From the NCBI GenBank assembly GCA_036873135.1, contig JAPTYO010000018.1:6625503-6689502 (forward strand): a DNA stretch of 64,000 nucleotides. The letters are read 5' to 3'. Source of the DNA: Clarkia xantiana subsp. parviflora (taxonomy: Eukaryota; Streptophyta; Magnoliopsida; Myrtales; Onagraceae). Positions 1 to 11,345 of the stretch are shown here, in pieces (within the stretch, counting starts at the first letter, position 1; the number at the start of each line of letters is the position of its first letter). The position numbers were made by a program, and so were the translations under genes. The notes beneath the pieces are model-generated. The model worked only from the letters and a program-made list of their open reading frames with translations. It made no database searches and was not told where the DNA came from.

Positions 1-1750
1 TGCAGGATCCGAAGTTCGAGAGTTCAAGGTCGAGAACTTGAAGATTAGTTTTAGGATTGTGTTTCAAGGATCCCGGCGTACCCGTCCATGTACACACATC
101 CCAAGCGCGTTCGTGAAAAAGAAGCCCGAAGCTACCCAAGTGGAAGCAGACTTAACACGCATCATGCGTCTAATGTTCCAAGGAACTCATGCTAGCATAT
201 ATAATTCTACTTCTTTAGTAAATTATCATATACTTGTACATCTTCCACATTCATGGATACGCATCATACGTGATCACACCTTAATAAACATGCATATTTG
301 GCGACTGATTTTCGGTTTTAAAACATTTGGGGCTGACTTGTAATTCATGCTATCAATCAGACGTGCGTACTTCTAGACTTGAATCCTAGGTATTTACAAC
401 CATCACAGCATGTCTATCCTAGTGAGCAACTCATTAATTGAAATCGAGGGCTCTGCTCACAACATGTATTATCCAGCTAGCTTGACATTGTCAAAATGAC
501 AGTTCTAATAATCCAATAATATCAATTAAATAACAATTGCAATTCAGCCCTCTAAATGACTCAGTCCCAAAATCATGCATTTTTGAGATCCATATCCATA
601 ATCGAAACTACGCATCAGGTATAAACCTGTAAGCACTGTGTAGGTAATTTTAAAGTTCGAAAAAAAATTGGATTTTAAAATTTGATCATCCTATTTTATA
701 TTGACATGGTTCAATCCAGTCAAATTCTGTTCGGTTCGGTTCATAAGGTCTGGTTCGGTCGGACCGGTCCGGTTTAAAATAGGAATTCAGTTTAGTTCTT
801 CACTCAAACCAAGTCAGTTCGACCCATCTTAGTTTCCCCGGTCCGACCCGGCCCGTAGGGGTTGGACCGATTGAGAAAACTCGTTTTAGTTGACCCGCAC
901 CGTTTAGGACCCGATCCAGTTCGGCCCGGTCGGGTTCCCTTGGTCTTCCGGGTTTGTTGACCCAACCCGGTTGTGCAAAATTGGACTGGCCCATTACCCT
1001 ATAGGGTTCGGCCGAATTAGTTACTTGTTAGCTAAGTGGGGTTTTAAAATCCACAAAAAACTTAACTTAGCCTCCAAGTAATAATAATTATATATATAGT
1101 TTCCAATTTTTACACACACACACATATATATATATATATTGTCAATATTCTATATATAGAGATATAAATCAATCAACAATATATACACACACACATATAT
1201 ATATATATTGTCAAGATTCTATATTTAGAGATATAAATCTATCAACAATATATATATATATATTCTCAATCTTTAGGAAACTAATATCTATCAATATTGA
1301 CAATATTAACTATATTCCTAATATTGTGCTAAATATATTGATTATTTCTATCCACAATTATTTTGTGAATCTAGCCCTAATTTTGACATAATCTCTTAGG
1401 TATAATTTTCGGCCGAAATATATACTTAAAATTTTTTGAAAAAAATTCGTTCACTTTAGGGATACTTGTGGACTAAGAAATTAAAATTTTCACCTTGAAC
1501 ACCTTAATTGGCTCGGCCAAAAAAACACCAAGATTAGGGGTAGTGGTCAAGTTTCAAGATCAATAATCCAAAGTTTTATTTTGATAAAAGTTATGGTTTT
1601 CTTGAAGATCATGAACATCAAATTTTAGTATGAACATCATGAAAATTTCGGCAATATCGAAAATTTAAAAAACTCAATTTTAAAATTTTCGGCCGACTAT
1701 TTTGAACTCAAGAATGCCAATTTTATCAAAATTATCAACTCCTAACACAG
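1..1750 (-). mobile_element. E7 interior, non-coding leader side
   Basis: This stretch lies directly downstream (minus strand) of the E7 5' LTR and primer site, so it is the start of that element's interior. It is AT-rich. No reading frame here resembles gag or pol; the longest frames are short and low-complexity. Bases 700-1010 hold a GC-richer patch built from variants of GGTTCGG and CCCGGTC. The element continues off the left edge, so I cannot tell a TRIM/LARD-like non-autonomous element from a decayed copia or gypsy element. Confidence 0.5.
1106..1262. repeat. Duplicated AC/AT microsatellite unit
   Basis: Two imperfect direct copies of about 80 bp follow one another. Each has an (AC)n run passing into an (AT)n run, then TTGTCAA-like sequence and an ATATTTAGAGATATAAATC-like stretch. 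A third AT run closes the array near 1255. This looks like local slippage and tandem duplication inside the E7 interior. Confidence 0.75.
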
Positions 1751-1762
1751 GCTCTGATACCA
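1751..1762 (-). other. Primer-binding site of E7 (initiator tRNA-Met type)
   Basis: On the minus strand this reads TGGTATCAGAGC, the usual plant retrotransposon primer site complementary to the 3' end of initiator tRNA-Met. It lies one base inside the LTR edge at 1764. This fixes the orientation of E7 (minus) and shows that 1764-2354 is a 5' LTR. Confidence 0.85.
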
Positions 1763-1763
1763 C

Positions 1764-2354
1764 TGTAGGATTACGGGGTTAAATACTACGGAAACAAACC
1801 CTATATACGTGCATGGTAACTAATACGCATCGGAAGATACTGCACATACCTATAATGTTTCATGTAGTCCCAGGATCACTGAGGGGAGTTATCGATCCGT
1901 CGGACGGTTCCCGTAGAGGTTCTTGTTAAGGAAGCCCTACGCGGATTATGCTCCACGGCAAAGTCTCTGTCGATTCTTCAGCGGGATGGATCACCGGAGT
2001 AAATTGCTTGACACAATTTGGCACATCCTATGGAGTAGCTAGGTTTGGCCGAACCACTATTATATTAGGGATGAGGGATTTCTTTAAACTCACCACAAAG
2101 GTATAGACAATTAGCACTAATAAATCAAATAGCTCTCCCTATTTATAGGAGAAACAAAGTGGACAAAAGTCCACTTTGCCTTCCATAGCTTCGACCGACT
2201 TTGATGAGTAGGGAGGCCCAATTTGGGCCTCTCATGTCAATTAGGATTTTAAGCCTAGCCCAAAATCCATAATGTGTCATTACCCAATTTCCTTAGGTAA
2301 CAGATTCATATTATAGGCTTCTAATAACGGCGGCCCAATCTCCATATGCCTACA
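1764..2354 (-). mobile_element. E7 5' LTR
   Basis: The LTR begins TGTAGG and ends CCTACA on the plus strand, so it has matching TG...CA ends, next to a tRNA-Met primer site. A minus-strand TATA box (TATAAATA, about 2139-2147) sits where an LTR promoter belongs, with transcription running toward lower coordinates. The outer edge at 2354 is inferred from the terminal inverted repeat, because the partner LTR is outside the window. If that edge is right, the right-hand target duplication copy would be CGCCT (2355-2359). Confidence 0.65.
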
Positions 2355-3158
<804 letters not shown>

Positions 3159-3272
3159 CTATTTCAAAATCTTCTACTAAAGCATTATATTAAAGCATTG
3201 GCCATGATTTGTCTGAGAGCGTGTGGTTACATGAATTATTGGATGAGCTTGGTTTTATTCAAAAGAGCCATT
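3159..3272 (+). pseudogene. Copia RNase H remnant, left half
   Basis: Translation with frame changes gives ISKSSTKALY, then ALAMIC, then WLHELLDELGFIQKS. This matches the C-terminal RNase H segment of Ty1/copia polyproteins (SRSSTEAEYRALA ... LW...LLxELGF). There is a stop after ALY and a frame change before WLHEL. The left end is cut by E8 and the right end by E1 insertion at CCATT (3268-3272). The reading continues at 52005 on the far side of the nest, which shows that this copia element is the oldest host layer visible. Confidence 0.8.
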
Positions 3273-3977
3273 TGTTGAGGTCGGTTCCACCTGGGACACC
3301 TCGGGTTGCTCTTTGCGAACGGGTTGGATGTGCACGCAGGTACGGTCTCCTGTCAGCACGTCACGATCCACGATCCGTGAACCTCGATCCTCGAACCCCA
3401 AACTTAGCTTTAGCTCCAACCTTGGTCTCCTCCACGTCGGGTCCTGCAAAATGGGCAATAACCAGCATTGAGAGGGGGGTGGTGCTGGTTGAGCCCTCTC
3501 TGATGCTTAAGTCACAATCTAGAGAGAGAAAGTATGTAGAGAGAGGTCAGAGCACAAATAGCCAATTTGAGAGAGTTTCAAGTTAAGTTGTCAAAAGGGA
3601 GGTCTAGGTCCCTATTTATAGGAAACCCGAGAACCGTACCCGGTTTTATGCGGTTCAATGCCGGTTTAAAGAAAAACGCTTACCGACATCGAGGTTGGCT
3701 ATGTGCGCACTGACTTCTCATACTTAGTAAAAATAATAGGGGTAAGCGCGCGGTGTCAGTCGACAGTCCGGACCATGTCGGATGTCTGACATGGTTCGGA
3801 TTGCCGGGCGAACCGGACCAATCCGGACTGCCGAGGCAATCCGGACCGGTCCGGGTGCTGCGCGCATCCAGATCGTTTTGGACTTGGGGTGTCCGCGGTA
3901 AAATCCGTTTGTGGGCTTCGTCCTGTTTGCGAGGTCCGAAACGTAAATACGAACCCGAATTTGACAGATATCCATCA
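3273..3977 (-). mobile_element. E1 3' LTR
   Basis: The LTR is 705 bp with TG...CA ends. On the minus strand it starts TGATGGATATC directly after the PPT. A minus-strand TATA box (CCTATAAATAGG, about 3611-3622) marks the promoter. The leader box GCATCAGAGAGGG lies near 3497-3509. Beyond it is a hairpin with arms AACCAGCA (3460-3467) and TGCTGGTT (3483-3490) around a short C-run on the sense strand. Confidence 0.95.
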
Positions 3978-3992
3978 CTTGCCCCCGAGTCA
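3978..3992 (-). other. Polypurine tract of E1
   Basis: On the minus strand this reads ACTCGGGGGCAAG, directly before TGATGG of the 3' LTR. It primes plus-strand DNA synthesis. E2, E3, E4 and E5 have the same GGGGGCA core. Confidence 0.9.
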
Positions 3993-5390
3993 TGTAGCGG
4001 TTCAAAACCCATGCTTGACTCTATTTAAGATAGGACATTCGTCCAATTTAGGTTCGGCACTGACCTCGGGGGTGGCCTGTTTATCAATCGAATGCGCGGA
4101 GCACAAATTCGTCCAACTTTACTTTTTCGACGAATGTGCGTAATCTGTTCACGGGGTTAGCGTAACAGACGGTATACATATAACAGCGTGCAATTAACGA
4201 CATATTTGTAATAACATGCAATAAGCGAAATACTTGTAATAATAAATAATCATGCGATGTGGTTTCATCATGGTACATGACGTAAACGTGTAACATGATG
4301 TTAACATGGAGATGACGATATAGCATATGGATGATTTAATCGCGCAATAAGTAAAATACTTAGAGCAATATAAAAATTTTAGAGCATGCTTGTCAACATG
4401 AAGCACGATGTAAAAATAGAATATGATGTAAGCATGTATGATGTAAACATGCAATTCATACTTAGATTATAAAAATAATCATGTAGCAATCATAAGTTAG
4501 AATCATGCATATATAAAAATAATATCATGTATAATAGCCTATGTGTACGTAACATGCAATAACAATTGTATGTAGCGCGTCATGCAACATTAGGGAGCAT
4601 GCATGTAATGTAAGCATAGAAGAGATGTAAACATGCTCATACATGATGCTAGGTAATTGTGCGAAAATAGATATGAGTTTAGTCCTTAGCACATGGTGTA
4701 GACACTATTAGTGAAAATTAAGAGAGAGAATAGTCATTAGATTACATCCTCCCTTGATAGTTTTTCAAGAATCTCTCATTGCTTGTTGAAGAAGGAGCTT
4801 ATGGAGGTGTAAATTTGGAGTAGTCACATCATACTTGACATCAATTAAATTCCGGCCAAGCTAGAGGTGGAAGTCAACGGCGCGTAGAGTGCAGAACAGC
4901 GGTGTGTGGCAATCAGCGGAGGCGCGTGACAGAAACGGCAGCGGCGCGTGCGGTGTCTCTGGGTGGCGCGTGGAGCTCCGGTGACGGCGTGTGACAATTC
5001 GGACTCGGTTCGTGTTGGTGAGTCCAATTCCGTACATGGCTGGACATTTTGTGACTTCGTGTGGCCTTGATTCAATCTTGAAATCACTATGTGCTAAGTC
5101 ACCTTAACATGCATACAAGGTGTTTGATGAAATGCATTAGGATACTTAGCCCCAAATCGGCCAAAATTTTTCTAAGTGCTGAAAATTTTAGAAAAGTGCA
5201 AATGAATTGTTACACTTCCCTTTGCATAGTATTCATTGTCGACATGTTGTTCCATGCCTTAGCCGTTGTTTTAGTATGCTCGATGTTGACAATCGGTAGT
5301 TGTTCGTACATGGTCGTGAATGGTTGTATGTTGGTAGTGATAACTTAGGCTTTGTGCGTTGAGCATCATGTATTGATCGTTGGTCACTGT
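3993..5390. other. E1 3' untranslated region, no gene seen
   Basis: No coding frame is supported. Bases 4190-4660 are AT-rich with many ATGTAAACATG-like words. Bases 4860-5060 are GC-rich with repeated GGCGCGTG words. In position and composition this GC-rich part resembles the GC-rich 5' leader of the antisense gene in E4 (about 27400-27700), and a CTAAGTxxxGAAAATTTT-like motif near 5170 has counterparts in E4 and E5. It is probably the decayed promoter and leader of E1's antisense gene. Confidence 0.5.
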
Positions 5391-6480
5391 CTGCAAACAT
5401 GCTAAAACACTTAGAAAATATATCAATAATATCTAGTGCTTATTACCATTGATGTCGTCATATGATTCTTGTCGACCGCCGACATAGAAACACTTAGAAA
5501 ATATTTCGTAGTAGTTGATGTTTGCCACTTGATGTATGTTATCCGTCATCATGCTACTATACTTGGAGAATGCACCTAGATAGTTGATTCCATGCCGCTT
5601 GTTGATTGTTGACATCAAGGAAATACTTAGACAATATTTTCTGACGGTTAATTTCTTGTCACGTATAGTCTCATGCGGTAAGAGAAATACTTAAAAAATA
5701 TTTCAGCCATATTTTGTTGCATGCCGACACCTTGTCGTACGTTGATACTTGATAGTATGCTGACATCTTGTTGTATGTCGACATGTAGTAGCATGTTGAC
5801 AGCTTGCAATATGCTGACTGTTATCCTGAGCAAAACACTTAGAAAATATTCCTTGATGGTCGACACCTTGTCATGTGTCGATTGCTGACATAGTGGAACA
5901 CTTAGAACATATTCCTTGATAGTCGACACCTTGTCATGTGTCGATTGCTGGCACAGTTGAACACTTAGAAAATATTCATTGATAGTCGACACCTTGTCAT
6001 ATGTCGACAGCCGATATGGTTGGAACACTTAGAATATTCCTGATAGCCGACATCTCGTTGTACGTCGGCAGCTGTATGCGCGTCCTCGTATGTACTCGTT
6101 TGTATGTGCGCACTTGCCCCCACACTTAGAATATTTTCTATATCCATTGCTATATACGCTGTATCCATAGACTTGATGTAAACATATGGTGCATTTCGTC
6201 GGCAGTCATGGCAAAACACTTAGAAAATATTTCTTGATAGTCGACACCTTGTCATATGTCGACCGCTGCCATGTTGACATGCAAGAACACTTAGAAAATA
6301 TTTCTTGCTTGTCGACCTCCCATCACATGTCGACATGTTGACATGCTGACATTATGGAACACTTAGAAAGTATTCCTTGATAGTCAACACCTTGTTGTGT
6401 GTAGACACTTGGTAACATGCTGACAACTTGCAGTATGTTGACTGTCATCTTGAGCAAAACACTTAGAAAATATTTCGCCC
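5390..6480. repeat. E1 3'-UTR minisatellite, about 60-75 bp monomers
   Basis: The word CACTTAGAAAATAT or a close variant recurs about fourteen times (for example near 5408, 5491, 5837, 5902, 5962, 6215, 6290 and 6463). Most copies are followed by TTCCTTGATAGTCGACACC and a TGTCGAC-like word. Spacing is irregular, mostly 60-75 bp. Many monomers contain GTCGACA and TGTCGAC about ten bases apart, which could form a hairpin. Tandem arrays in the 3'-UTR are typical of Tat-lineage elements. Confidence 0.85.
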
Positions 6481-6649
6481 TTGTTATCCTGTATGCAGCG
6501 AGTATGAGCTCGATGTCGTCGTGGAGGTCGAGGTGTTGAGAGGGTTTCCCCCTTGCATTATGCTTGTTACTTGTTGCACGAAGACTATTAAGTCGATGCG
6601 TACATAGTTATGGAGCGTCTATTGCATAGATGTTTGCATAAGTGTTGAT

Positions 6650-7081
6650 GCGTGCTTGCGCACTGATTGGATTGTTGGTTGCACTTTTCAGGATATCAGA
6701 TCTCGCTATCTTCTTGTTGGAATTAATCCTTCCACGGCTGTTATCATGAGTAAGTCCACTATTCACATTCTGCGAGTAACTCTATGTTCGGATGTCGACA
6801 TGGTTGAGCAGCTAAACAATGCACCAAGTGTAGATGTTTACGTCCTTGCTTGATTAATTGGTGTCGGTATACATATACTTACTTCTGAAGATTTGGTATG
6901 TTGATGATCTTTATGACTTGTATCATGTTGCAATGTAGGTCGGACTGATGGAAAAAGCTCGTCTTTGCAGACAGCCGATGTACACGGTAATCCGCTTGTT
7001 GGAAGGGATGTCCGCACCATTTCCCCCACTACTCTGGAGTCTCCAGACATAGTCGCGGTAAAGGACTTGTGAGTAAGGCAC
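6650..7081 (+). pseudogene. E1 antisense-gene remnant, first part
   Basis: This plus-strand stretch occupies the position of the antisense gene of E4 and E5. Intron-like edges are visible: GGTATGTTGATG near 6896 and CAATGTAGG near 6931, then a donor-like TTGTGAGTAAGG just before the E2 insertion at 7082. No intact frame remains and the protein match is weak, so the call rests on position, orientation and the continuation at 25488. The final GGCAC is the E2 target duplication. Confidence 0.35.
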
Positions 7082-7799
7082 TGTTGGATCACGGTTGGAA
7101 CTCCGGTACGTTCTTGACGGAAGTCCGAACTCCTTCGCTCCAAGTAATCCTGCAAGAAGGGGATAGACCGGGCGGTGACCCATAATCCCTCTCCGATGCT
7201 TAAATGAGTATCTCGATATAGACTGGCAAGCAAGTATGAGTATGTAAGTATGTGAACGTATCAATCCTGAGGTAACTCCTTCCTTTATATAGGGGAGGGG
7301 TTACCTCAGTTACCTGTTGGGATAACTGCCACGTTCCGTTTATCTCGGCCAGTAACCCACGTTCCGTCTTTTACAGCCACTTCCCCACTATGTTGATAGT
7401 GGGCGTGTTTCTCGGCCTCGTGCTCTGGTGGCAAGTCCCGACGGAAGTCGGGGACTCCAGAGTTATCTCCTTTGGTCACCGCTCGGGGCCCCTCGTCATC
7501 GGGACAGGGCCAACTTCTCAGGGATTCAATATCGGGGCCTACTCAAAGGCGTATCATCGGGGCCTACTCAAAGGCATACCATCGGGGCCTACTTAAAGGC
7601 GTATCATCGGGGCCTACTCAAAGGCATATCATCGGGGCCTACTTAAAGGCATATCATCGGGAGCGTTCAGCTCGTATGTCGGGACCGGCCTTGTCGGGTC
7701 CTCTCGTATTGGTCTTCTAAGCCTCTTTTGGGGCCCAGTGGGCCTACTTCGCCGTTTAGTCGCCGTTAATGGGCCTAACGGCTATATCGAAACCCATCA
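7082..7799 (-). mobile_element. E2 3' LTR
   Basis: The LTR is 718 bp with TG...CA ends. A minus-strand TATA box (TATATAAA) is at 7284-7291. The U3 has about six direct copies of a 24-bp unit built on ATCGGGGCCTACTCAAAGGC (about 7522-7668). The leader box GCATCGGAGAGGG, read on the minus strand, is near 7190-7202. Confidence 0.95.
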
Positions 7800-7813
7800 T
7801 TTGCCCCCAAGAC
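7800..7813 (-). other. Polypurine tract of E2
   Basis: The minus strand reads GTCTTGGGGGCAAA immediately before TGATGG of the 3' LTR. The same sequence stands at the matching place in E3 (11011-11024). Confidence 0.9.
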
Positions 7814-8071
7814 ATGAGGGACTTATAGTTCGTCGTGTCTTCCAAATCCGGACCTTTCGATATTCCGAGGATAGCCACCGGATCCGAAAAGATTTCTCGA
7901 TTACTCAACTATTAAATGCGATGAGTGATGAAGTGACGGCTTGAGTGCCCGTGCCTGCTTTTCTGAAAAAGCGCTTTATAGTCGTTTTGTCCCTAGTGTT
8001 TCGACATTCAGGTTGAGGCACTTCATCTTTAACGGTCCAGATCGCAACGTCTCTTTGCCTATCCTCTCTCC

Positions 8072-8078
8072 TATAAAA
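8072..8078 (+). promoter_or_regulatory. TATA box of the E2 antisense gene
   Basis: TATAAAA follows a pyrimidine-rich stretch (ATCCTCTCTCC) and lies about 150 bases upstream of the antisense start codon at 8226. It points along the plus strand, opposite to E2 itself. This suggests an internal promoter separate from the LTR. No transcript data are available here. Confidence 0.55.
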
Positions 8079-8225
8079 ACCCAAATCTTGGCACTATTCA
8101 GTTCTTCTCTACCGTTTCATTCCCTGTGTTTTAAAAAGTTCAAGCTCTCCTTTCTAGTCTCTTATCAGCACTCCGGCGACCAAGACCTCCGACCATCAGG
8201 CTCATCCTTTCCTCTCCGATTCGAC

Positions 8226-10234
8226 ATGTCTGGTAAGATTTCCTCCTTCGATTCCGAAGAAACTTTTTAGCATAGTTTTCCTTTTATCTCAATCAACTTA
8301 CCCGGACTTTTGCGGAAATCATCTGTGCCTTTTCTTGCTCTGATCCTTTTCCAGACGGTGAATCAAGTTCCGGGGGGAGGAAACCCTTCAAGTTCGATTA
8401 TGCTTGTAATGAGATTTCAGACACCGCCTATGATGCAGCTCTCCGGGAGGGGTGCATTACTTCCACCTGGGAGCCTCACTTCCCTTTTCCTTGGCCTCGC
8501 GTTCCGGGTGACCCTGTGTACTCGTCCCCGGGAAGGGGAGGTATTTATCTCCACCGGGCAAATATTGGCAGGGATCCGCTTCCCCTTCTGTGGGGACATA
8601 GTCGAGATGTGTATATATTACAAAACACATCCGACTACTTTCTCCCCTCACGCCATCCGCGTGTGGAATGCTTTCCGCGTCCTTTGCTTTCGTCAACAAT
8701 GGCCCTATAGCCTCCAACTCTTCCGGACCTTCTATGGACTGAAATGCAATGATGCCGGGGTCTGCGCCTTCTACCCGCGGATGCCTAAATGGAGCAAGGC
8801 GCAGCTCTCTCGGTACAGCTGGAATGGTGACACCTGGAAGGTCGCCAAGGGTCGGGGGCTCATCACTGATTCAGGGCCCGACAACAGTGGTTGGAAGAAG
8901 AGTTATTTCTTCATCCGAAACAGCTCTATTCCGTGGCCCCGATGGGAGGTCGAAGCGGACCCTGCCCCAGCTTTCCACACTTACTCCGAAGAGGATTTCA
9001 AGATTCTCCACTGCATCCAGCTTTATCGTTGGGGGGACTCTTTCGCTCCCCTCGACGCCAACTCCATCGGGGAGCGGGACCTGGTTCTGACCGGGATCCG
9101 ACTCCTTGATATCGTCTCCGGGGGTCAACTCTTCGACGGCCCTTCTAACCTCGTTCCTTGGGTAATATTCTGACTGCACTTTCATTTTCATCCTTGCAGC
9201 TAAGAAGGTATCACTGCTGACCAATCTCGTGCTTAAGCAGGCGGAGACTAATGCTGTCCCACGCCCCACGAGGAAGAGGAAGTCTTCGAAGAGGGCCGCC
9301 TCCTCATCGACACCTCCCACCTCGGAGCAAATCAAGCGGGCCCGGGTGGAGAAGATGGAGCAGATCTTCAACACCAAGACTCCCGATGAAGGTAAACAAC
9401 TCCTCTTAGCAATTCGATTATACAGGAGGTGTATTCCCGAGGAATTAATCCCCTTCGATAAGGGAGCCCGGATCAAAGGGATCAAACGCATCCTGCAAGG
9501 AGAAACTCCCCGCGTTCTCAAAGCGGGTTACTACAATTATTACGGGATGGATCAGTACCTCTCCCGTCGCGTCATCTGGTGTAAGGATCCCGATCATTTT
9601 CCTGACTTTCTTTCTGAAGCTTCTCGTCCTCCAGCTGCAGGTCGATCGGGAGCTGGAGCTTCGGCGGAGGTGCCACCCTCCGACGTCCAAATCGGAGAGC
9701 CCCTCCTTTCTCTTCCGGCCCCAGGAGGATCGGGGACTGAAGACGCCCCGACGGACGACCAGTTCTGTCGGGTGATGGACCTGGATTTCTCTCACTCTTC
9801 TGAGGAGGCGAGCGAGGGTCAGCCCCTGGTTCGTCGTCGGGGGGCAAGGCAGACCCCGCTGGAGCCGACTCCCGAAGGACTGCCCCCGTCTTCTCCGGCA
9901 CAGCAGCTGTCGCCGGTCTTGAGCCTGACTCCCGAGGGACCGGCGGGTTCTCATGGCTGCTCGGAGGCCCGCACCTCCGATACTCAGAACGTCGTTCCCC
10001 CTCTCCCCCTAGATGGGAGCTTCTACCAGCTTTACTCTCCCGACCAGGCGGCGTTCTCATACCAGCTTTACTTCCGACGACTGAGCCCCCGATGATCGAC
10101 CCTTCACCGGCTGACTTCCTAGAGTCCGATCCTCCCGCGGCCAATCTTCTAGAGTCTGATCCCCCGATCACGGAGCCTTCTGCCACAGACCTCGTGGACC
10201 CTGCTCCCCTCGACGCTGCCAAGGATCAAGCTTA
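8226..10234 (+). pseudogene. E2 antisense gene, 'putative gypsy-type transposon' family
   Basis: A multi-exon gene lies opposite in strand to E2. Exon 1 would be only ATGTCTG (8226-8232), followed by donor GTAAGA. The acceptor TTCCAG at 8354 joins to a frame starting MSDGESSSG. The core (about 8530-9160) contains GEVFISTGQ, IRFPFCGDIVEMC and IRVWNAFRVLC, the same pattern as the antisense proteins of E4 and E5. Intron-like edges follow (GTAATA at 9162, TTGCAG at 9199), then a basic segment (RKRKSSKR) and a long Pro/Ser/Asp-rich tail with a stop near 10234. One extra G near 8531 and a frame change near 10085 break it. The family's function is unknown; similar extra ORFs, some antisense, are known in Tat elements. 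Confidence 0.7.
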
Positions 10235-10316
10235 ATTGCTTTATTTTCGAATCCTTGTAATTTCCTTTTTGTCGTGAACCTTTTGGATCTTTATAATATC
10301 AATCCTTTCTGGTCCC
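10235..10316. other. Junction of E2 sequence with E3
   Basis: This is the downstream end of the antisense gene (TTTTCGAATCCTTGTAATTT-like). It closes with GTCCC at 10312-10316, which is the E3 target duplication; the second copy is at 18523-18527, where the E2 sequence resumes. Confidence 0.8.
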
Positions 10317-11010
10317 TGTTGGATCACGGTGGAACTCCGGTACGGACTTTGACGGCAATCCTAGCTCCTTTGCTCCACGCAATCCTGCAAGAGGGGATAG
10401 ACCGGGCGGTGACCCAGAATCCCTCTCCGATGCTTAAATGAGTATCTCGTATGACTGGCAAGTAATAAACTCAGAGTGTATTCAACTCAACGTAAGTCTT
10501 TCTGAGGTGATCTCCTGCCCTTTTATAGGCAAAGAGATGCCTCAGGTACCTGGCGAACCGTTGGGGGTGGTTAGCCCGTATCCCGCGTATCTCGGATGTG
10601 ATCTCGCGTATCTCAGCCATGCCCCGCGTATCTCGGCCACGCTCCGTGTATATTAACCACGTTCCGCGTATCTCGGCCACGCCCCGCGTATCTTGGCCTT
10701 ATCCTCTGATAACGAGTCCCGACTTCTGTCGGGGACTCCAGAGTTGTTTCGTTGTGTCACCGCTCGGGGCCCCTCGTCATCGTGACAGGGCCAATCATTC
10801 TCAGGGATTCATCATCGGGGCCTACTTAAAGGCTTCTCATCGGGAGCTTCTAGCTCAGCTGTCGGGACCGACTCTGTCGGGACCTTGCCTCGTCGGGACT
10901 CCCTTCGTCGGGACCCTTCTCCTTAGGTCATCTTGACCTTCATTTTGGGCCTGGTAGGCCTATTTGCCGTTTCCTTCCCGTTAAAGGGCCACGCATTGTC
11001 GAATCCATCA
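10317..11010 (-). mobile_element. E3 3' LTR
   Basis: The LTR is 694 bp with TG...CA ends. A minus-strand TATA box (TATAAAAG) is near 10529-10536. The U3 has five or six direct copies of a 22-24 bp unit based on CCGCGTATCTCGGCCACG (about 10577-10700), and near 10860-10920 several copies of TCGGGAC. The 24-bp repeat that is multiplied in the E2 U3 is present here only about once. Confidence 0.95.
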
Positions 11011-11345
11011 TTTGCCCCCAAGACATGAGGGACTTTTAGTTCGTCGTGTCTTTCAACTCCCGACCTTCTGATATCTGTATCAGAGGCTTTTCTCTTGACA
11101 AAATTCCTTGACAAAGAATCTTCTCGTCCGCGATTCCTGGATACTTCAAGGATAGCCACAAAATCCGAGAAGACTCCTCCAATATTCCTCGATAGTCGAC
11201 TCTTCATCGGCTGACCTCCAAGAGTCCGATCCTCCCGCGGCCAATCTTTCAGGATCCGATCATCTTGCTGCGGAGCCTTCTGCCTCATACCTCGTGGATC
11301 CTGCTCCCCTTGACTCTGCCAAGGATCAAGTTCAATCGCTTTATT
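11011..11345 (+). pseudogene. E3 antisense-gene remnant, ends only
   Basis: After the PPT, the sequence first matches the start of the E2 post-PPT leader (ACATGAGGGACTT, TTCGTCGTGTCTT). It then jumps at about 11195 to the extreme 3' end of the antisense gene (ATCGGCTGACCTCCAAGAGT-like, then CTCGTGGATCCTGC). Everything between, about 1.9 kb in E2, is missing. Only the acidic C-terminal tail remains in frame (ESDPPAAN, DLAPLD-like). Confidence 0.75.

Noticed and set aside
4084..4454. Overlapping minus-strand frames rich in Tyr, His and Ile
   Set aside because: They come from ATGTAAACATG-like AT-rich repeats in the E1 3'-UTR and match nothing.
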